From Phycisphaerae bacterium (GTDB taxonomy: Bacteria; Planctomycetota; Phycisphaerae; SM23-33): a DNA stretch of 64,000 nucleotides. Below are positions 62,984 to 64,000 of the stretch, piece after piece. The stretch covers positions 1-64,000 of the forward strand of contig DRGC01000097.1 of assembly GCA_011050235.1 (NCBI GenBank), given 5' to 3'. Position numbers and translations under genes: made by a program. How positions within the stretch are numbered: the stretch's first letter is position 1; every line of letters begins with the position of its first letter. The notes under the pieces are model-generated. The model searched no databases. It was given only the letters and a program-made list of their open reading frames with translations, and was not told the origin of the DNA.

Positions 62984-63013
62984 ATTATATCAAAATATTG
63001 GGGGCTCGTGCAA
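62984..63013 (-). promoter_or_regulatory. nrdJ promoter
   Basis: On the minus strand TTGCAC (63013-63008) is followed after 18 bases by a perfect TATAAT (62989-62984). Transcription would start near 62977, giving a leader of about 158 bases. The -10 sits between the two NrdR boxes and overlaps the distal one. Confidence 0.65.
62988..63003 (-). promoter_or_regulatory. NrdR box, distal (CCCCAATATTTTGATA)
   Basis: The core C.CwAtATnTwG is well conserved. It is separated from the proximal box by exactly 15 bases, the usual spacing of paired NrdR sites. Confidence 0.65.
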
Positions 63014-63248
63014 CATCGCCAGTTTCAGCCTGTTACGGGCGGTTCGTTCTTTTTCCAACAGGCCCCAACAGATGCTCCAGAATCTCTGTCGGGTAAGCGC
63101 CTTGGCGGGCCCGTCGGGCCAGTGTCCGACAGTCCACCTGTGTGCAGAGCGCCGCCGAAGCGGTGCTGTTGGGCACAGGTGGAAAAGGAGATAAGCGTTG
63201 CCCGGCGGGGTGATGGCCCCCTTCCTTCGCCGTTGCGGTGTCGTCGTG
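63004..63248. other. Structured intergenic region between folC and nrdJ
   Basis: Contains a hairpin with perfect CCACCTGTG/CACAGGTGG arms at 63134-63182 whose interior forms a further AGC-CCGC-TTCG-GCGG-GCT stem with one mismatch, and a GCCTGTT/AACAGGC pair at about 63028-63063. No coding frame is evident. Confidence 0.45.
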
Positions 63249-64000
63249 TTACGTCCGCGCCGCGGCAGTCCGGGCGGTCTCTCGCGGGACCAGTCGTTTG
63301 GCCTCGCCGACCAGATAGAACGATCCGGCGATGACGATGATATCCTCGCGACTGGCAGCGCTGCGAGCGACGGCCAATGCGTCTTCGAGAGACTCGGCCA
63401 CTTGCCCGACCCGTCCGCAGCACTCGTCGTACATATCGGCCAGGTCCTTGGGCTTGGCCGATCGCGCGCAGTTCTTGGCGGCGGTGAAGATCACTTTGTC
63501 GGCGCCGGTGGCGATCTGCCCCATCATGCCCCGGATGTCCTTGTCGACGGCACAGCCGAAGATCATCACCATCGAGTCATAGGGAATGTGCTGCCCGACC
63601 GCCCGCATCAGCGCCTTGATCGACGCGGCGTTGTGCGCGCCGTCGACGAGGATGCGAGGCTTTTCATTGATCATTTCCATGCGCCCGGGCACGTAGACGC
63701 CGCCGAGGCCTTCGATGGCCTGCTCGTCATCGATCTTCATGCCCTTGGTCTTGAGTTGGTCCAGCAGCGCCAGCGCCAGGCCGCAGTTGAGGGCCTGGTG
63801 CTCGCCCAGCAGCGGCACGGGCAGATGCTCGAAACGGCTTTGCGGGGTCGTCAGGCACACACGCGCGTGGCAACCGTCGCGGCGCGACGATTCCACGCGA
63901 TAGCTAAACTCGATGTCCTCGCCGGTAAAGAGGAGTTGGCTCTTACTGGTCTTGGCGGCCTTGCGCAGCACGCGCGCGGCTTCGGGCGCCTGCGGCACGG
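63249..64000 (-). CDS. folC: Folylpolyglutamate/dihydrofolate synthase, C-terminal part (truncated)
   Basis: About 250 residues are open to the window edge. The blocks LLGEHQALNCGLALALLDQL, GLGGVYVPGRMEMI, ILVDGAHNAASIKALMRAV, MVMIFGCAVDKDIRGMM and IVIAGSFYLVGEAKRLV identify the C-terminal domain of the Mur-ligase-like FolC. It adds glutamate to folates. The start and P-loop lie beyond base 64000. Confidence 0.92.
   Translation of the reverse strand, partial: VPQAPEAARVLRKAAKTSKSQLLFTGEDIEFSYRVESSRRDGCHARVCLTTPQSRFEHLPVPLLGEHQALNCGLALALLDQLKTKGMKIDDEQAIEGLGGVYVPGRMEMINEKPRILVDGAHNAASIKALMRAVGQHIPYDSMVMIFGCAVDKDIRGMMGQIATGADKVIFTAAKNCARSAKPKDLADMYDECCGRVGQVAESLEDALAVARSAASREDIIVIAGSFYLVGEAKRLVPRETARTAAART

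Noticed and set aside
1-64000. tRNA, rRNA or CRISPR arrays
   Set aside because: No clover-leaf with GTTCRANNC, no rRNA stretch and no regularly spaced direct repeats were seen by eye; a tRNAscan or CRISPR search would settle it.
63996-64000. An apparent start codon for folC at the right edge
   Set aside because: The codon is GTG within the family's conserved C-terminal domain; the true start lies beyond the window.

Overview
The window is a GC-rich bacterial chromosome segment with no rRNA, tRNA, CRISPR array or complete insertion sequence that I can see. The gene content points to an anaerobic or facultatively anaerobic Planctomycetota-type heterotroph, probably near Phycisphaerae; this is an inference from the combination of genes, not a phylogeny. 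The supporting genes are a cobalamin-dependent class II ribonucleotide reductase, hydrogenase-maturation genes hypCDAB, a rubredoxin-flavoprotein fusion, CoA-acylating aldehyde dehydrogenase, butyrate kinase/phosphotransbutyrylase, an ETF/acyl-CoA dehydrogenase operon, and many lipoproteins and carbohydrate-active proteins.

Layout. 0-9.5 kb: two tandem neutral-ceramidase-like genes (the first cut by the window edge), small lipoprotein, zinc-ribbon and membrane genes, a TIM-barrel-like protein of an unfamiliar HYHHCRD family, a 1168-residue mosaic lipoprotein, a Sel1-repeat lipoprotein and a DinB protein. 9.6-24 kb: a paralogue of the HYHHCRD protein, an ABC exporter, a duplicated DUF3857-transglutaminase protein whose second catalytic site is lost, a PHP-domain protein, a short GH29 fucosidase, a Gfo/Idh/MocA oxidoreductase, an unrecognised protein, a frameshifted methyltransferase, and a coupled YjbQ/serine-hydrolase pair. 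24-26.8 kb: hypC-hypD-hypA-hypB. 26.7-31.4 kb: a DUF5107 protein, an EamA transporter and the rubredoxin-flavoprotein.

31.5-45 kb is the most interesting metabolic block. One plus-strand operon encodes two different citrate-synthase-superfamily proteins, an acylating aldehyde dehydrogenase and a HAD hydrolase lacking the usual second aspartate. A minus-strand operon encodes a PhnW-type 2-aminoethylphosphonate transaminase followed by two proteins that I recognise as homologues of monomethylamine methyltransferase MtmB; both lack pyrrolysine and contain no in-frame TAG. A third operon pairs a GH123-like glycosidase with butyrate kinase and phosphotransbutyrylase. One reading is that N-methylated amines or aminophosphonates are demethylated to a corrinoid, transaminated to an aldehyde, oxidised to an acyl-CoA and finally conserved as ATP. 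That link between operons is inference.

46.3-50.7 kb is an AT-richer island. It holds a translationally linked trio (membrane protein, IolE-like TIM barrel, large P-loop NTPase) with its own strong promoter and a MITE-like inverted-repeat element at its 3' end. It looks acquired and could be an uncharacterised defence-type or signalling system. 51-64 kb returns to housekeeping: ETF beta/alpha and acyl-CoA dehydrogenase, an ABC permease, an M28 peptidase, prfB with its programmed +1 frameshift, a multi-TM protein, nrdJ preceded by a clear tandem pair of NrdR boxes, and the 3' part of folC. REP-like palindromes are scattered through the intergenic gaps.
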